Assembly (NCBI GenBank): GCA_037102815.1
Contig: BTPP01000003.1
Span: 5,580,001-5,644,000 of the forward strand
Direction of reading: 5' to 3'
DNA length: 64,000 bases
Source of the DNA: Neurospora intermedia
Lineage: Eukaryota > Ascomycota > Sordariomycetes > Sordariales > Sordariaceae
Shown: positions 1-12,190 of the stretch, one piece after another
How positions within the stretch are numbered: the first letter of the stretch is position 1
Layout: each line of letters opens with the position of its first letter
Position numbers and translations under genes: made by a program
Notes under the pieces: generated by a model
What the model was told of the DNA's origin: nothing
The model's input: the letters and a program-made list of their open reading frames with translations, nothing else
Database searches by the model: none

Positions 1-316
1 CTGATGCTGATAGGATGCAAACCAGACTGACCAGAGCAGTGATAATGGCAGATATAAACAAGGATGCGGTTACCTAGAGAAAGGTATCAATCTCCATCGT
101 GTTAGCGGCAGCACAAGTAGTTATGTTGCTGGAAGCTTAATTGAAATAAAATAACAAACGACTTACTCCTTGTCCCGCAATGTCAGGGTCAGCTTTCAGC
201 GGGGGACAATCACATTTCGCAAAGTTTTCTGCGCAGCTCCAAGTGTTGCTTGGAATTCTGTATTCACCACCAGTCTGGGGGTCCCAACACCGAAGAGTAT
301 CGCCGGCGCTCTGCAT
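1..316 (-). CDS. partial membrane protein, 5' end only (runs off left edge)
   Basis: Not recognised by name. On the minus strand an ATG at 316 opens a 50-codon exon (316-167) rich in Cys and Trp (RCWDP, WSCAENFAKCDCPP) that ends in DPDIAGQG directly before a GTAAGT donor at 166. A 93-nt intron (166-74) contains a GCTAAC branch site and ends CTCTAG. The next exon (73-1) continues in phase 0 with an uninterrupted hydrophobic run (VTASLFISAIITALVSLV...) that looks like a transmembrane helix. From memory, a PDxAGxGV-type motif just before the first membrane helix occurs in several uncharacterised multi-pass fungal proteins. The remainder lies outside the window. The start could lie further upstream if there is another exon. 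The reading frame and splice signals are well supported; the function is unknown. Confidence 0.55.
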
Positions 317-376
317 GTTGGCAAGCAGCAATCTTACGATGATACAGTAGTTGTGAGCAAGTCAGGTAACGGTTAT

Positions 377-377
<1 letters not shown>

Positions 378-411
<34 letters not shown>
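378..411. repeat. (TG)n microsatellite
   Basis: About 17 uninterrupted TG units, immediately upstream of the start of the left-edge minus-strand gene. Confidence 0.95.
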
Positions 412-412
<1 letters not shown>

Positions 413-1024
413 GAGCTGAAGAAGATCAGGGTGTTGCCGTATGCGAGAAACCGCAGGCAGATGAGATGAGATGGTAAGAAAAGAGGTTCAAAGGGTACCT
501 ATATGTAGCCACCATGGAAGAAGATCAGTATTGATGATTCCAGGTGTACTATACATCCACAATCCAGCTCCGCCTTCTCTCCATCTTTGGGGTAGTCATC
601 TAGTAGGTCCCATTGATACTTTGATGTAAACTTGTACCTTTTTGGGTGGCAAACAACTAGGTATGGACTCATTGACTGAGCGTTGGATGCCACACCACAG
701 CTGAGTAGCTCCTTCCTTCCTACCTCACAGTATCAACATTGGGCTATACCCCTTCACCACGCCTCCTAACCAGGGCGGCAACTGACATCATATAGCAATA
801 GTTTCCAGTAGTACAAAGTCGCCTTTATTGGTCCAAATAATCCCAGCTTCTGCTCTACTTCGCTGTCGCCAGCCACCGCCGGAGGCGCTGTTCGGGACTG
901 GAAGCTTGGCTCCAAGTCGGGCCGCCTGCCTGCCTGCCTTGTGCCCCCTAAAAGAACGCAACTAACCCACACTCAGTCTATATGAAGCATATTCACCAAA
1001 CCCCAAAGACTAAGATCAAATCAT

Positions 1025-1099
1025 GAAGAAGAAGAAGAAGAAGAAGAAGAAGAAGAAGAAGAAGAAGAAGAAGAAGAAGAAGAAGAAGAAGAAGAAGAA
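1025..1099. repeat. (GAA)n microsatellite
   Basis: About 25 perfect GAA units. The Met-Lys(n) open frame through it is an artefact of the repeat. Confidence 0.95.
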
Positions 1100-1568
1100 A
1101 ATGTCTTGGTATTCATTTTGCTGTCTGCCTGCTTGCCTGCCTGCCCTCCACGCGCCCAGCGCATACCGCTACCGCTACCGTCCGGCCTCCCAGATAAATG
1201 TCAAATAGAAATAGGAAGAAGGGAAGAAAGGTGAGAACATGGACATGAACAAGAAATGAAGCATAATAAAGAAGAATTTGAAGGTAAAAGATCAAAGGTA
1301 TATATAGGAAACCAGCCGATATAAATAGATAGGAAGAGAATTAGAGTTCTAAGAGATTTGGTTGGGGTATTTCAGTAGGGGGTATTTTCACGTTCGTTTT
1401 CTCTCTCTCTCCTTTCATTCCGTTTCTCCTTTCCAACACAACACAATCGCCCAGCGACATCGTACCACATACCATACTACTCATTCACCTGCCTCACCAC
1501 CCATCATCATGATCATCATCCCTTGCGGCATCTCCGCTGCAATCAATGCACTGCTGAAACGGCCGCAA

Positions 1569-4500
1569 CTAGCGACGAGTGTAGACGGGGATGTTCCGAC
1601 GAGGAGGAGGGGGGATGCCACCATTCTGCTCTGCGTTGTTGGTGAGCTCGGCGACGCGGGCCTTGATACGGGCTACGCGGGATTCGATGGCTGGTTTTGC
1701 ATGTTAGCATCTTTTGCACCCTGGAACTTTGTGAAATTCAACGGATAGATGACTTACTCTCCTCAGTACTGCTATATCCGTCCAACTCAATCCTCGCTCT
1801 GGGCGGCTGAAGTGTCCTAGCACCATCGAGCGGCTGTCCATTGCCGTTCATCTTCTCCTCCTTCAATCTTTGTGCAGCACGCTCGGCGGCGTTCTTGCGA
1901 ATCTGAGCCCAGCGATCCTGGGGGTTCGATGGAGTGGGGCTGACCGGGACGGGCTCAGGGCTGTTGGGGATGGAGGAGCCCGAGGTCTCAGAGACAGTCA
2001 TCTCGGAGATGGGGCGCTCCCTCCTCATGGGCTTCTGCTCTTGAATGTGAACGGGTGTAGGAGCAGGGACGGACATGGGGGCGGGGACAGCAGCAGCTTG
2101 CTGTTCCTCGACAATCTCTTCAGAAGCATCATCATCATCGGGGACAAAGGCAGGCTGGTCACGCAAAGGACCTTGGCTGAACTGGTTGACGTGCTCCTGA
2201 GGCGGGGTGGCTTCGAAGGAATTGACCTGAGAAGTCTCCTCGACATCCCGCTGAGGCTGCTCATAGGTAGGCTCAGCCTGGACAGGCTCAACGGCGTGAG
2301 TAGCAGGCAGAGGGTCAGTGACTTCCTCCCGGGGAGTCACAAATTGAGTCTCCTCTCGCTGCATGGGAGGCTTCTCGGGGGTAGCCGGCTTGGGCTGTTC
2401 GGGGACTGGCTTGCGATGGTGAGCATTTTGGTTGTTCGCGGCAATCATGGCGTTAAGTTGATCAGGCGTGTTGTCAGCAATCTTTGACGACCTCTTAGCG
2501 CGACCAAACAGCTTTCTGAAACCGCCTCCACTAGTCTTGGGCTCCTTGTGAAGCTTCTTGGACTTCTTGTCATCCACGTACTCTGGAGAGGCCATAGTCT
2601 CACGCATAAAGTCAACACTCTTGCGGACCAGGTCCATACTCTTGGATTCCCTGGTAGGCGTACCAACCGGAGTCTCCCGGCTGACATTCGAGTGGCGTTC
2701 TGCGGGATGAACTTCATGAGGAGCCTCAACCGCCCTCTCCATCATCTGTCCCTTTCCAGATTTGATGGTGGTTGGCGTTCCGATGTATTCTGGGTGCGAA
2801 TCTGACCTTGGGGACTGGACAGCCATTTGAGCTGCCGACTTTGGTGGCAGTTCAGGCGCAGCTTGGGAAATCTCCATTGTCGAACTCTGACCAAGGCTAG
2901 AAGCGTAAGAAGAGCCGTTAGTACCGCGGCCAGCGTTCGAGTCAGCCAAGTAGGCCTCACGAATCGCGTCACGGTCCTGGTCGTACTTATTGGCCCACTG
3001 GACAGCTGGCGATGCGGCGTTCAAAATGCTTGGCTGAAGGGTAAAGACACTGTTCGTCTTCTCCGCCATAACTTCCGCGTCATTGCGTCCGCGTCTTTGG
3101 ACAATCTGAGGTTGCGACTTCTGCTTCTCCTGCATCTGAAGTTGGTAGGCAGCAGCCTGGATCTTGGCCTGCTGATCCGGTCCGACGCTTGTCTTGCTGA
3201 CACCAAGAGAACCAGTGGTGTGGCTTGCCTTCAGGTTGCCATCAGGCTTTTCTAGGGCATTCTTGCCGGATGTCGATTTCCTTCTGGTGAGGTTCTTGTT
3301 ACGGCGAGTCCAGCTGAAAAGACCCTTCTTTTCTGCGATATACGCACCCTCAACAACCTCAGGAGCTGCCCCTTTAACAATTTCCTCCATGACAAGCCAG
3401 CGCCCAGCACGGATTAGAGTTTCGATAACCGCGCAACGGCCAAACGCCGCTTTCCTTTCCAGAGTCTCCTCGGGCGCCAGACTGCTCATCCATACCCACC
3501 AGAAAGCGTCATCGAGGTCGAATCGCGTAATGCTAGCAAGCTCACCGGGCTGCAGGGCGTCTTCGAATCTGGGCTTATGCGATTCAGAGCTCTTTTGACG
3601 GACAGTTGTCTCAATGGGCGGCAGAATCTTGTCAGGCGGAAGCAAAATATTGTGCGAGCCGTGACTCTTGTCGTCGAACCCTGAAGACAGGAAGTCGGCC
3701 CATGAGGGGGTTGTGGGGCGTCCCATGTCGGCGTTAGCTGCAATCTGCGCCTTGATGGCCTTTTCACGTTTAGCAGCCAAGGTAGTTTCATCATCGGTGG
3801 AATCCTCCTCGATACTGCCTGAGAAGCCCATGTCCTCGAATCTTGACCACGAAGCATCCCGAAGACTAGTCGAGTGCTTTGTGCTCGAGACCGCCTGAGA
3901 CTGATTTGCAGCAGAGACTGCTTTAAGGACTCTGCGACACTCTTCAGTCAAGGCCTGGACTGGGTCATCGTACTCAGACCACTCTCGTAGTGCCTTGTCC
4001 TCCTCACGATACTGGAAGTGGTTTGCTCGTCGGAGAAGGGCAAAAGGTGTTGGCGATACTGTCTCAACAATCATGGCAACCTTGTGAGTGGACGATTGCA
4101 ACAAGGCCGGTCGCTGTGGTGGGTATTCGGTTTCCTGCAAAAGCTTTTGGAGTGATAAGGGAAGGGTCGAGATGGCGCCTAGAGTCGGAAGGGGGGCTAG
4201 ACAACGGAGATAGGCGAAGAACAGATGGCTCGTCGCATCGGCCGCCTTTAACCACGATTTGTATCCTCCTTCAAAGCCCTGGCCGCCGTCGTCGTGTTCA
4301 AATGCCCACCAAGCTGCCATGCGGGAGAGCTTCCGCCCTCCAAAACCGTTCATTTTACCATGTGCTGCGACTGCCGAGAGTAAATCGAAGAATTGGAAGA
4401 TAATTTCGGTTCGGGCCCTGTTGTCGACGCTCAACGGGATAAATGTCTTGAAAGAGTCTCTGGCCATGTTGGAATCTTGTTCGCCGACCTTGAACAATTC

Positions 4501-5235
4501 ATATGCATCCCAACCGACAACACCTCCTTCCAATCGACTCCAGCACCACTTGATCACACCCGAAATAACCTGTACCACCACGGTCAGCATTTATTATTCG
4601 TTATGACTGGTCTTGTCGGGAAAGCGCACCATGGGCTCGGTCATGCGCAGCTCCTGCTGGAGTGCCTCTCCGTGGATGGCTGGGCCGCCATTTTGTTTGT
4701 CGAAAAAGTGTCGCACAAAGGTGCGAACGGCGCTGGGATCGGAGGTCGGTCGGAACGGGAGTAGGAAGAATGGGATATCGAGAGCTGTGTGTAATAAAGA
4801 ATTAACAATTGATTCGGACGACAGGCAGTCGGGGTGTACAAAAAAAACCAAATGCCCAAGCCACCAGATGCGATGGCATGTAGGTACTCTCGTCCCTGAC
4901 AAAAAAAGTGGCACTTTTTCGGGCAGCACATGAGCGATGAGCGCAACAAAAGGTGCCACCTTTTTTGTCAGGGACGAGGTACTGCACAGGCGCAAAGGGT
5001 AGGTGCAGCATATGCCAGGGTCCAGATTGATTGATGTCATACCTCGCGACTTGAGCTCCTCGGTAGAGAGGATGATCAGCTCAACCACCTCTTCGGGTTC
5101 CACGCTTGTGCGAGTCCAGGCGTCGGTCCATTGGGGTCCCTTGGGCAGCTGCTCGGTGAAGGAGTCCAAGTCGGCGCCCTTTTTCTTGGACTTGGCGCCG
5201 TCCTTGTGCTTGAGGCGGGAGAACAAGCTGGGCAT
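1569..5235 (-). CDS. Msb1/Mug8-domain morphogenesis protein
   Basis: Predicted 1093 aa from four exons: 5235-5043, 4784-4630, 4569-1758 and 1690-1569. All joins keep frame: LKSR/ALDIPFF, TEPM/VISGVIKW, and STEE followed by a short basic tail ending VYTRR. The N-terminal roughly 450 residues match the fungal DUF1708/Msb1-Mug8 domain as I know it. Key stretches are ALDIPFFLLPFRP, TxVRHFF and KWCWSRLEGGVVGWDAYELFKVGEQDS (about residues 123-148). The rest is low-complexity, rich in S, P, E and K. In yeasts Msb1-type proteins act with Rho/Cdc42 signalling and formin-driven polarity, so a role in hyphal growth or septation is inferred. Introns 2 and 3 are 60 and 67 nt. Intron 1 is 258 nt and carries an inverted repeat. 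The intron 2 donor is GTGCGC, less usual but demanded by the frame. Confidence 0.88.
4889..4978. repeat. 26-bp inverted repeat inside intron 1 of the Msb1-like gene
   Basis: Arms 4889-4914 and 4953-4978 are reverse complements at 25 of 26 positions (core CTCGTCCCTGAC followed by an A-run and GTGGCAC), with a 38-nt spacer. Weaker similarity (GTAC) extends outwards. Transcribed, it would fold into a stable hairpin between the donor and acceptor of the gene's only long intron. A small foldback or MITE-like insertion is a possible origin. Confidence 0.85.
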
Positions 5236-8200
5236 CGTCGTTTACTTTTTGGGGGGGTGTTGTGATTTGTTGGCTAGTCGAGGGATGCAGGGCGAGACAT
5301 GCGATGTAAGAGACAATACCTAGCCGAATGCGCGAAGGGGGTATCAGGGGCGTATGGGGGGTATCGTATCGGGGGTATTGGGAGGGTTGCTTGTCGAGGT
5401 ATTGCTGCACCAGCGCAATTGAAAGAAGAATAACGAGAACAAGACGACGACCGACTGGCGATGATAAAATGGAGAAAAGGGTGGGAAACAAAAGGAAGAA
5501 AAAAAGTAGAGTCGTATCAGATTTCCCTCGGGCGCGAACGTTGACGTGAGAGATAGGAAAGGACGGCGAGCAATTGGCTGATCTCGGAGTTTGGGAGTCG
5601 CAGGCAAGCGGTCAAGGTGGGTTTGGGTACGGATCCTGGTCCTGGTTCCTGATGTCTTATAAAGTTCGATGAGAGCTCCGCCGATTGGCAGGAGAATAAG
5701 GGGAAATATCGTTTGCCGGCAGCCTGGCTGGACCTCGAGGACTGAGGTTGAGAATGGGAGAGCGAGGAAAAGAAAAAGAGGGGGAAAGGTGATTGGGAAA
5801 AAACTGGAGAAGAAGAAAAAAAAAAAGAGTTGAATGCACCAGTGACAAGTGGCAGAGACGAACGACTAGAGGCCGAGACGGGAGCGAGTTACGAGTCTAA
5901 CGAAGGTCCAAAGTCACCCAGAGCAAAGCTCTTCAGGGGGTTACCTTGCGAAGCAAATGGCTTTTTGTGACGCCTGCAGGAAATTGGTCGTGACGGTAAT
6001 TAACACACCTACCCAAGCTTGCTGGTGTAGTGTACACTACAGCTAGATGCACCTCAGTCCCGCGTAACACACAGGAAGCCAAGTCCAGCCAAGCCAGGGG
6101 TCTGTCTGACTTGCCTTGCCTTGGGATCATCAAAGACTTGCCGTGTCTTGCCTTGTTGACTTGCATAAGTGGAAATCTTTTATCCGTACATCCTTTACCG
6201 TACCAAAATGAAGATTGAATACAAGTTAACACCCTAGGAACATTGACCCCTCTGACTTGTCTTTACTTGTCTACATTCTCCTCTTGATTTGGCTTATCTC
6301 AACACGAGTTTAGTCGCCTTGCCATGGCTTGCCTTGTATGCGATGAGACAGATCTTGACAAGCGAAGGAAGGCAAGTCCCAAGTGCCGAACGGTGAGGTG
6401 AGCCCGTACCTGAATTGTCTGCAATGGGCCTAGCTTCTTCGTCAACTTGACCCACTCGGTCCCGTACGACAGAGAGTGGTCTGTGCGCGGTGGGTTCTCT
6501 TCGGCGCATGCCGTCTTTTTGAACTTTTCTTTTCAGGAACGCCATTTCCTCAAAGGGGGTCGGTCTGGCTGGTCTCGTGGAGCGACGCAAAGTGGTAAAG
6601 TGGTGAAGTAGTGTACTCACACAAAAAGAGACAAGAGGCGGCAATAATTCGACATACAAACTGTCTTGTTTTCCAAGGCAATGGTGTCCTAAAATGAGGT
6701 CATGTTTGGGTATAGTCGATCCGGGGCTGAAATGGGCTTGATGGGCTTCCTGAAATGACGGCCCAACCCCAAACTGGGCGCCCATATCCGTGGCCTTCTT
6801 CTGAAAGAGTGTGGAGGAGGCTTGGAGCTGATATCACCAACAGCTTGAACCAGTGATAATAGAGGTAAGATGAACGATGGCGGACGGTGCACCGTGGGGG
6901 AAATTGACACGGGGGCCCCTGGGGATCTTCTCCACTTGGTTGCCTTCTGCAGCCCAGTTTGTCTCTGGAGTGCAGATTGCGCGGGCAGGCAGGGCAGTGA
7001 CGATGGCGGGGTCAACAATTTGTCCCTCCAGCGCCTGTCTCGTCTTTGGACAGCGCTGTTTCGGGCCAAGGCTTCAGCTCCACCACGATTTTATGAACAT
7101 TGGATGCCTCTACCTTAAACCGATTTCTCGCTTCATCACTTTGTGCAACATCTTCATGATCTGTAAGACATTCAATCAACATATCCTCACTTCCAGCTGC
7201 TAGAGCCAACACCACTGCCGGTTTCGCTCGTCTCCGGAAATATAATTCTCGGCAAGCACCCGGGTCATAGATGAAAACCAAAGCCACAGCATTCAAATGG
7301 AGAAAAAAAGTGCATGGATGGCAGTTATCGTTATTCTTGCTTTTCAGACAACAGCTATCAGCCCACCTGATCCTCCAGACTCTCGTCTCCGTCTCTTCTC
7401 TCCATCTCCCACGCAACACAACAGAATCAGGAACGACGACGTACAAAATCAGCAGTGGTGTACTGCATCTCAATTACAACATCGGGCGTACCATCGTCCT
7501 GCCGTGCAACTGGAAGGAATCAAACAAACATTTCGCCTCCGCGCCTTAATGTGCCGAGTACTGACTCGCAAGCTGTGACAGAGACATCAATGTCCAAACT
7601 GTCATCCCAGCAGTCATCGCCCTCTTTCCCCCCTTTCTCCCCTCCTAGGCTGTCTTTTTTCCTACTCATCCGGTTATGCCGTATCCTTCTCTTCCCGCTC
7701 GCCCCGGATACTTGAAAGCGTGAATGAGAAGCTGCCACCTCATCCGTCACAGCAAACCATCGATATTGCGCTGCCAGTTGGTCTGCAAGGTCGATCAGCT
7801 TCAAAGACCTCATTGGTCGTTTGGTTTAGACAAGCTAACCCCGACTTGCCGTCCCGAAGGTTCTCTGCGTTGGCATGGCTTTCCTTGTCAGGCCTGGTAA
7901 TCCTTGTTCAATACTAGTACTGTAATGGATTGCGGAGCCGCTCTTATGAAGCTATCGCTATCACAGCCAGATACCTGTATTGTACCAATGGGTTGTACCT
8001 GTTGTGTTGCGTACGGGAAGAGACTTGACATTTCCCTTCTTTGCTTGCAGTGAGAAAACCGAAGAAGAGCTGCAAGATCTTCCATCCAGTTTCCCTTGTC
8101 CTCCACGTCTTCAACCCTTCTCCAAAACTTCCATTTTCTATGGAGACGATAAGGTATGCAACGACAATCACCGCCCGGATTTTCAGCACTAAAAAATGCA

Positions 8201-10755
8201 CCAAAAATGCACGTCTTCGCCGCTAGAAGACCAGCGCTGTCTGGGATCGATTAGCGTTCGCCGCCGCTTGCACGCCATCCCATGGAGCCTCGAGTTCCTG
8301 ACCGTCCCCAGCAAAAAACACCACTCGTTCGTTTTCTTCCACTTTTCTCCCGTCGATCCTGGTGTCCGTTCGGAACCACTCCGCTGGTAATTAATCATAT
8401 CTGCGTTTACTGAAACACATTATTGATTGTTTAAGGCATTCAATGCCATCTTTTTACTCCACTAAAAATTTCTGTTCCCTCATAACGCTCTTGCAATTTC
8501 TTTCACTTCAGCACTTCTTCCCTGGAGTTCAATGAGCTCCAAAGGAATAAGAAAACACTGGCCAATCAAACACCAGGACTGGCCGGGTGACTTACCACTT
8601 GGGGGAAACTCCACTCGTTCCTGAGCTCAGAGGATCTACGGCCTAATAACCGAAGCGTCTAGGTTAGTGACCCATGGGTCTGTCGCAAGAATATTCCATT
8701 CACAATATGATCAAAGGACTGGCTGGGTGATGAACCGGCGATCAATTGTTAAAGCGCCTTCTTATACTAAATCACCAAACCCAGACGTGCCAGCAGCGAC
8801 TTTGAACAGGTGAGCGTATTTTCGAAGTTTTGGGATGTTTTGGAAAAGAGAGCCGTGAAGAAAAAGTCGAGGTCAAATGTCAGGGACAGCTTAACTCACT
8901 TTTTCGACTCTTTGCAAACACCCGCTACTCATGGTTTCAAATGGTCGCTCCTCCACGTTACAACACCATGATCGCTTTGCGCGACCAGCCGACCACCAAC
9001 TAGGTAGATCTGGCTGAGCATGAAAGAAGAACATGATATAAGCGTCGTAATCGCGTAATTGTTAGTCAAAGTTAAAATCTGTAAACCTCTGTAAACCGCA
9101 TCTTCCTAGCGACTACTGTTCAGACAAGGTTTGTCGACCCAAGTCCAGAACTGCAAGCCATGTGTGTAGGCTTTCTCCAAGCATTGCTCGAAACGGCTTT
9201 ATTCCAAGTCTCAACTCACCACAACTGATGGACAAAATCTCGGAGATCCCGATTTGATCATGCTCATTCATCCCAAGACATCGATGCAAAGTGATACCCG
9301 CCCCTTGTACAACTTGGTCGCATTCTCCTTTACCAAGCTGAGATGACGTGCGTTGTGTACGAGTTTGTGGTACAACACCGAGTCGCTTGCTTGTAAGTGG
9401 AAGGTAAGTAGAGGTTATGACGAGAGGCGATGACTGCGATCATGTGTTTTTGGATATCTCTTGGGGATCTTTGGATTGATGGTACATGTTATACTTAGTG
9501 TGTTGAAATGTGTGTATTTTCTTGCCCGATTTGTTGCGCTTTTCTTTCCCCCCCTTTCTCGTAGTTTTGGTCCTGTTTCTCAATCTATTCATGTCAACAC
9601 ACTTGCCCCAAGTAGGAGCAAAAAAGGCACGATCTGAATAGACAATGCAGATGAACAGATCTGTTAACGACTCAAACATGAGGTTCTCAATATCGCATAC
9701 CTAAGACTTCTCCTGATACCGGCATGTCCACTTCAGAAGGACTTCCACAGCGTCTCATCTGGCAGTGGGTGCAAGGATCAGAACGGTACATCTTGTGCGA
9801 CCCTACCGGAACCTCGGCGAGCTCGGCCTTCAAACGAGCGTTGGACGGAAGATGCGACGGGATGATCCAGTCAGCGGCCTTCACCTCTTCCGTAAAACCC
9901 GGGGCCGGATCTGATGTCGTACTAAACTCCGCCGAGGGAATGATGTGAATGTTCGGCGCAGCATTCTAGAATGAAGCTTGCTTTCAATTCCAACTACTTT
10001 CCGTTTGCACGTGTAGAAGCGGGTTGGATTGTACTTCCACTTTGTAACAAGAGAAGCAACTTCAGACGATGTCACAAGTAAAAAGAGAAGATGCAGGCCA
10101 GCAAGGTCCCCCCCGTCTCCACACCAGTTGGTCGGCAAGTGTCCGATTTCGGCGGCTCCAGTTGACTCCAGCACTTGCGCACTTGCGGCTTGCGCTAACC
10201 TCGGCGGGGCCCGCCAGGTCCAATGCGGAGCGGCGGGACGGGATCCGCTTTCAACGGCGGCATCGGTGGGGCCGACTAGAGGTACACTAGAGTCTTAATT
10301 GAATGAACAATGACGCCAAAAGTCGCGTCGAGTTCGTTGGAGAAGAGAGAACCTTGCAGGGCTGGAGAGAGACCGACGCGCTTTTGCTTTTTTAGCGTTG
10401 TTCTTTCGTCACTTCAATTGGGCGAGGTGATTGATAACACATTTCGTTTGGAAAAGCAAACAGGGGAAGGACCTGCTCTTTTTCAAAACCCCAGCTAATT
10501 TTCTATTGAAGAGTGAATCTGAAAGACATTTTCCACTCGAGAAAATATCAGATTGTAGTCTGGACTTCACTCCACCACTCAGACAACGTCTTTTTCAATT
10601 TGATCAACAAGTTCGAACCCTCAAGGTCATCAACAACCACGGCTTCGAGGAACCTCACGGCATCTTTGCGCCATCTTGAAAGTCGGCGTCTCTCAACTCT
10701 TTTCCATCACCTCAACCTCACCCACAAACCACCATCTCCTCTCACACCCAGAACA
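5236..10755. other. 5.5-kb intergenic stretch without recognisable genes
   Basis: Contains the divergent upstream regions of the Msb1-like gene (left) and the uracil-DNA glycosylase gene (right). Scattered open frames of 60-160 codons on both strands have no family resemblance, low-complexity composition and no plausible splice partners. From about 8400 to 9440 no open frame exceeds 60 codons. I saw no tRNA, 5S rRNA or repeat array here. Confidence 0.6.
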
Positions 10756-12190
10756 ATGTCCTCTCTCAAACGCAAAGCCGGCTCCTCCCAGCCTGGCCCC
10801 TCGTCCGACGCCAAGAAGCCCAAACAAAACGGCAACATCCTGTCCTTCTTTGGTGTCCCCAAGCCCGGCGGCCCTCTCAATTCCTCTTCTCCCACAACCA
10901 CAACCACAACCACTCGATCGACCAGCCGCAGCCAAAGTCAGCTCAGCAACAGCAACAATAGCGCCAGTAGTACCACTGCTACCCCCGACCCCGCCACGGT
11001 AACCAAAAAGTTCAACAAGGAGAAATGGGTAGCTTCTCTGACGCCCGAGCAACGCGACCTTTTACAGCTGGAGATCGACACCCTTGATGAGAGTTGGTTG
11101 GCGCATCTGAAGGAGGAGATTGTAACCAAGGAGTTTTTGGACTTGAAAAGGTTCTTGAAGAAGGAGTGGGAGACCAAGACGATATTCCCGCCCAAGGAGG
11201 ATATATATAGCTGGTTTGTCTTTCTTTCCTCTCCTTTTCCCTTTCTTTTTCTTTTTCCCCCTTCTTCCTTCTCTTTTTCCGGTTTTTTTTCCTTCTCTCT
11301 TTTTTCCCCTCCACTAACCGAAAAAAAAAAAAAACACACACAGGTCCCGCCACACCCCCCTCCCCACAGTCCGCGTCCTCATCCTCGGCCAAGACCCCTA
11401 CCACAACCACAACCAAGCCCACGGCCTCTCCTTCTCCGTACGACCTCCGACTCCCGCCCCTCCTTCCCTTCGAAACATCTTCATCGGCCTCACTCGGGAC
11501 TACCCCTCCTTCATCCCGCCCCCTAACAAATCCGGGTTATTAACTCCCTGGGCAACCCGCGGCGTTTTGTTGCTCAACACATGCCTCACAGTTCGCGCAC
11601 ACGAAGCCAATTCCCACGCCAACAAAGGGTGGGAACGCTTCACCCAGAAAGTTATTGATCTGGTGAATGAGCGACAGAAAAAGGGGGTGGTGTTCATGGC
11701 GTGGGGAGCGCCTGCCGGAAAAAGGATGGCGAAGGTGGATGGAAAACGGCATTTGGTGTTGAGGAGTGTCCATCCGAGTCCGTTGAGTGCGCATAGAGGG
11801 TTTTTTGATGCGGGCCATTTTAAGAAGGGGAATGAGTGGTTGGAACAGAGGTATGGGAAGGAAGGGAGGGTGGATTGGAGTTTGGTGGAGGGGAAGTCGA
11901 TATTTGATGGTGAGGAGGGGGGTAGTAATGGCGAGAAGGGAAAGAATGGGAAGGGGGAGGAGAAAAAAGAGGAGGAAGAGGATGAGTTTGAAGGAGGAGA
12001 GATCTTTGATGAAGAGGGGTTGAAGGAGGTTGAAGCTGTTGTGGAAAAGGTCGTGACGGAGGAGGGTGGAAAGGAGGAGATGAAGACGGATTTGGTGGTG
12101 AAGAAGAAGAATAAGGGGGAGGAGGAGGGAGGTGATGAGAATGCTGTTCCTGAGGAGGAGGAGCAGACGGAGAAGATGGAGGAAGACTGA
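10756..12190 (+). CDS. ung1: uracil-DNA glycosylase (UNG family)
   Basis: Predicted 434 aa from exons 10756-11213 and 11344-12190; the joint restores Tyr-Ser-Trp-Ser-Arg-His. The enzyme removes uracil from DNA to start base-excision repair. Family signatures are the water-activating motif GQDPYH (Asp170 by my count), a PPSLRNIF-like stretch, LLLNTCLTV and the Leu-loop HPSPLSAHRGFF (His296). The N-terminus has a basic KRK/KKPK stretch (nuclear signal) and ILSFFG, resembling the PCNA-binding PIP box of UNG proteins, followed by a Ser/Thr linker. After the catalytic core (about 110-330) comes a roughly 90-residue Glu/Lys-rich tail, unusual because UNG enzymes normally end soon after the core. 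The ATG at 10756 is chosen because upstream in-frame codons lack family resemblance. The 130-nt intron has a pyrimidine-rich 5' half and an A-rich 3' end before CACAG. Confidence 0.95.

Larger units (their letters stand above)
317..1568. other. intergenic, with two simple repeats and a weak coding patch
   Basis: No convincing complete gene. It holds a (TG)n run at 378-411 and a (GAA)n run at 1025-1099. A minus-strand open stretch at about 499-660 (with DCGCIV) has fairly coding-like codons but no clear start or splice partner. It could be an upstream exon of the left-edge gene or chance. Confidence 0.5.

Noticed and set aside
1023-1208. Poly-lysine open frame
   Set aside because: Produced entirely by the GAA microsatellite.
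4785-5042. Reading the Msb1-like first intron as coding (open frame runs through it)
   Set aside because: The translated stretch has no family likeness, whereas splicing restores ELKSR-ALDIPFFLLPF exactly.
6294-6785. 163-codon minus-strand frame
   Set aside because: No motif, low resemblance to any protein family, no promoter or splice context.
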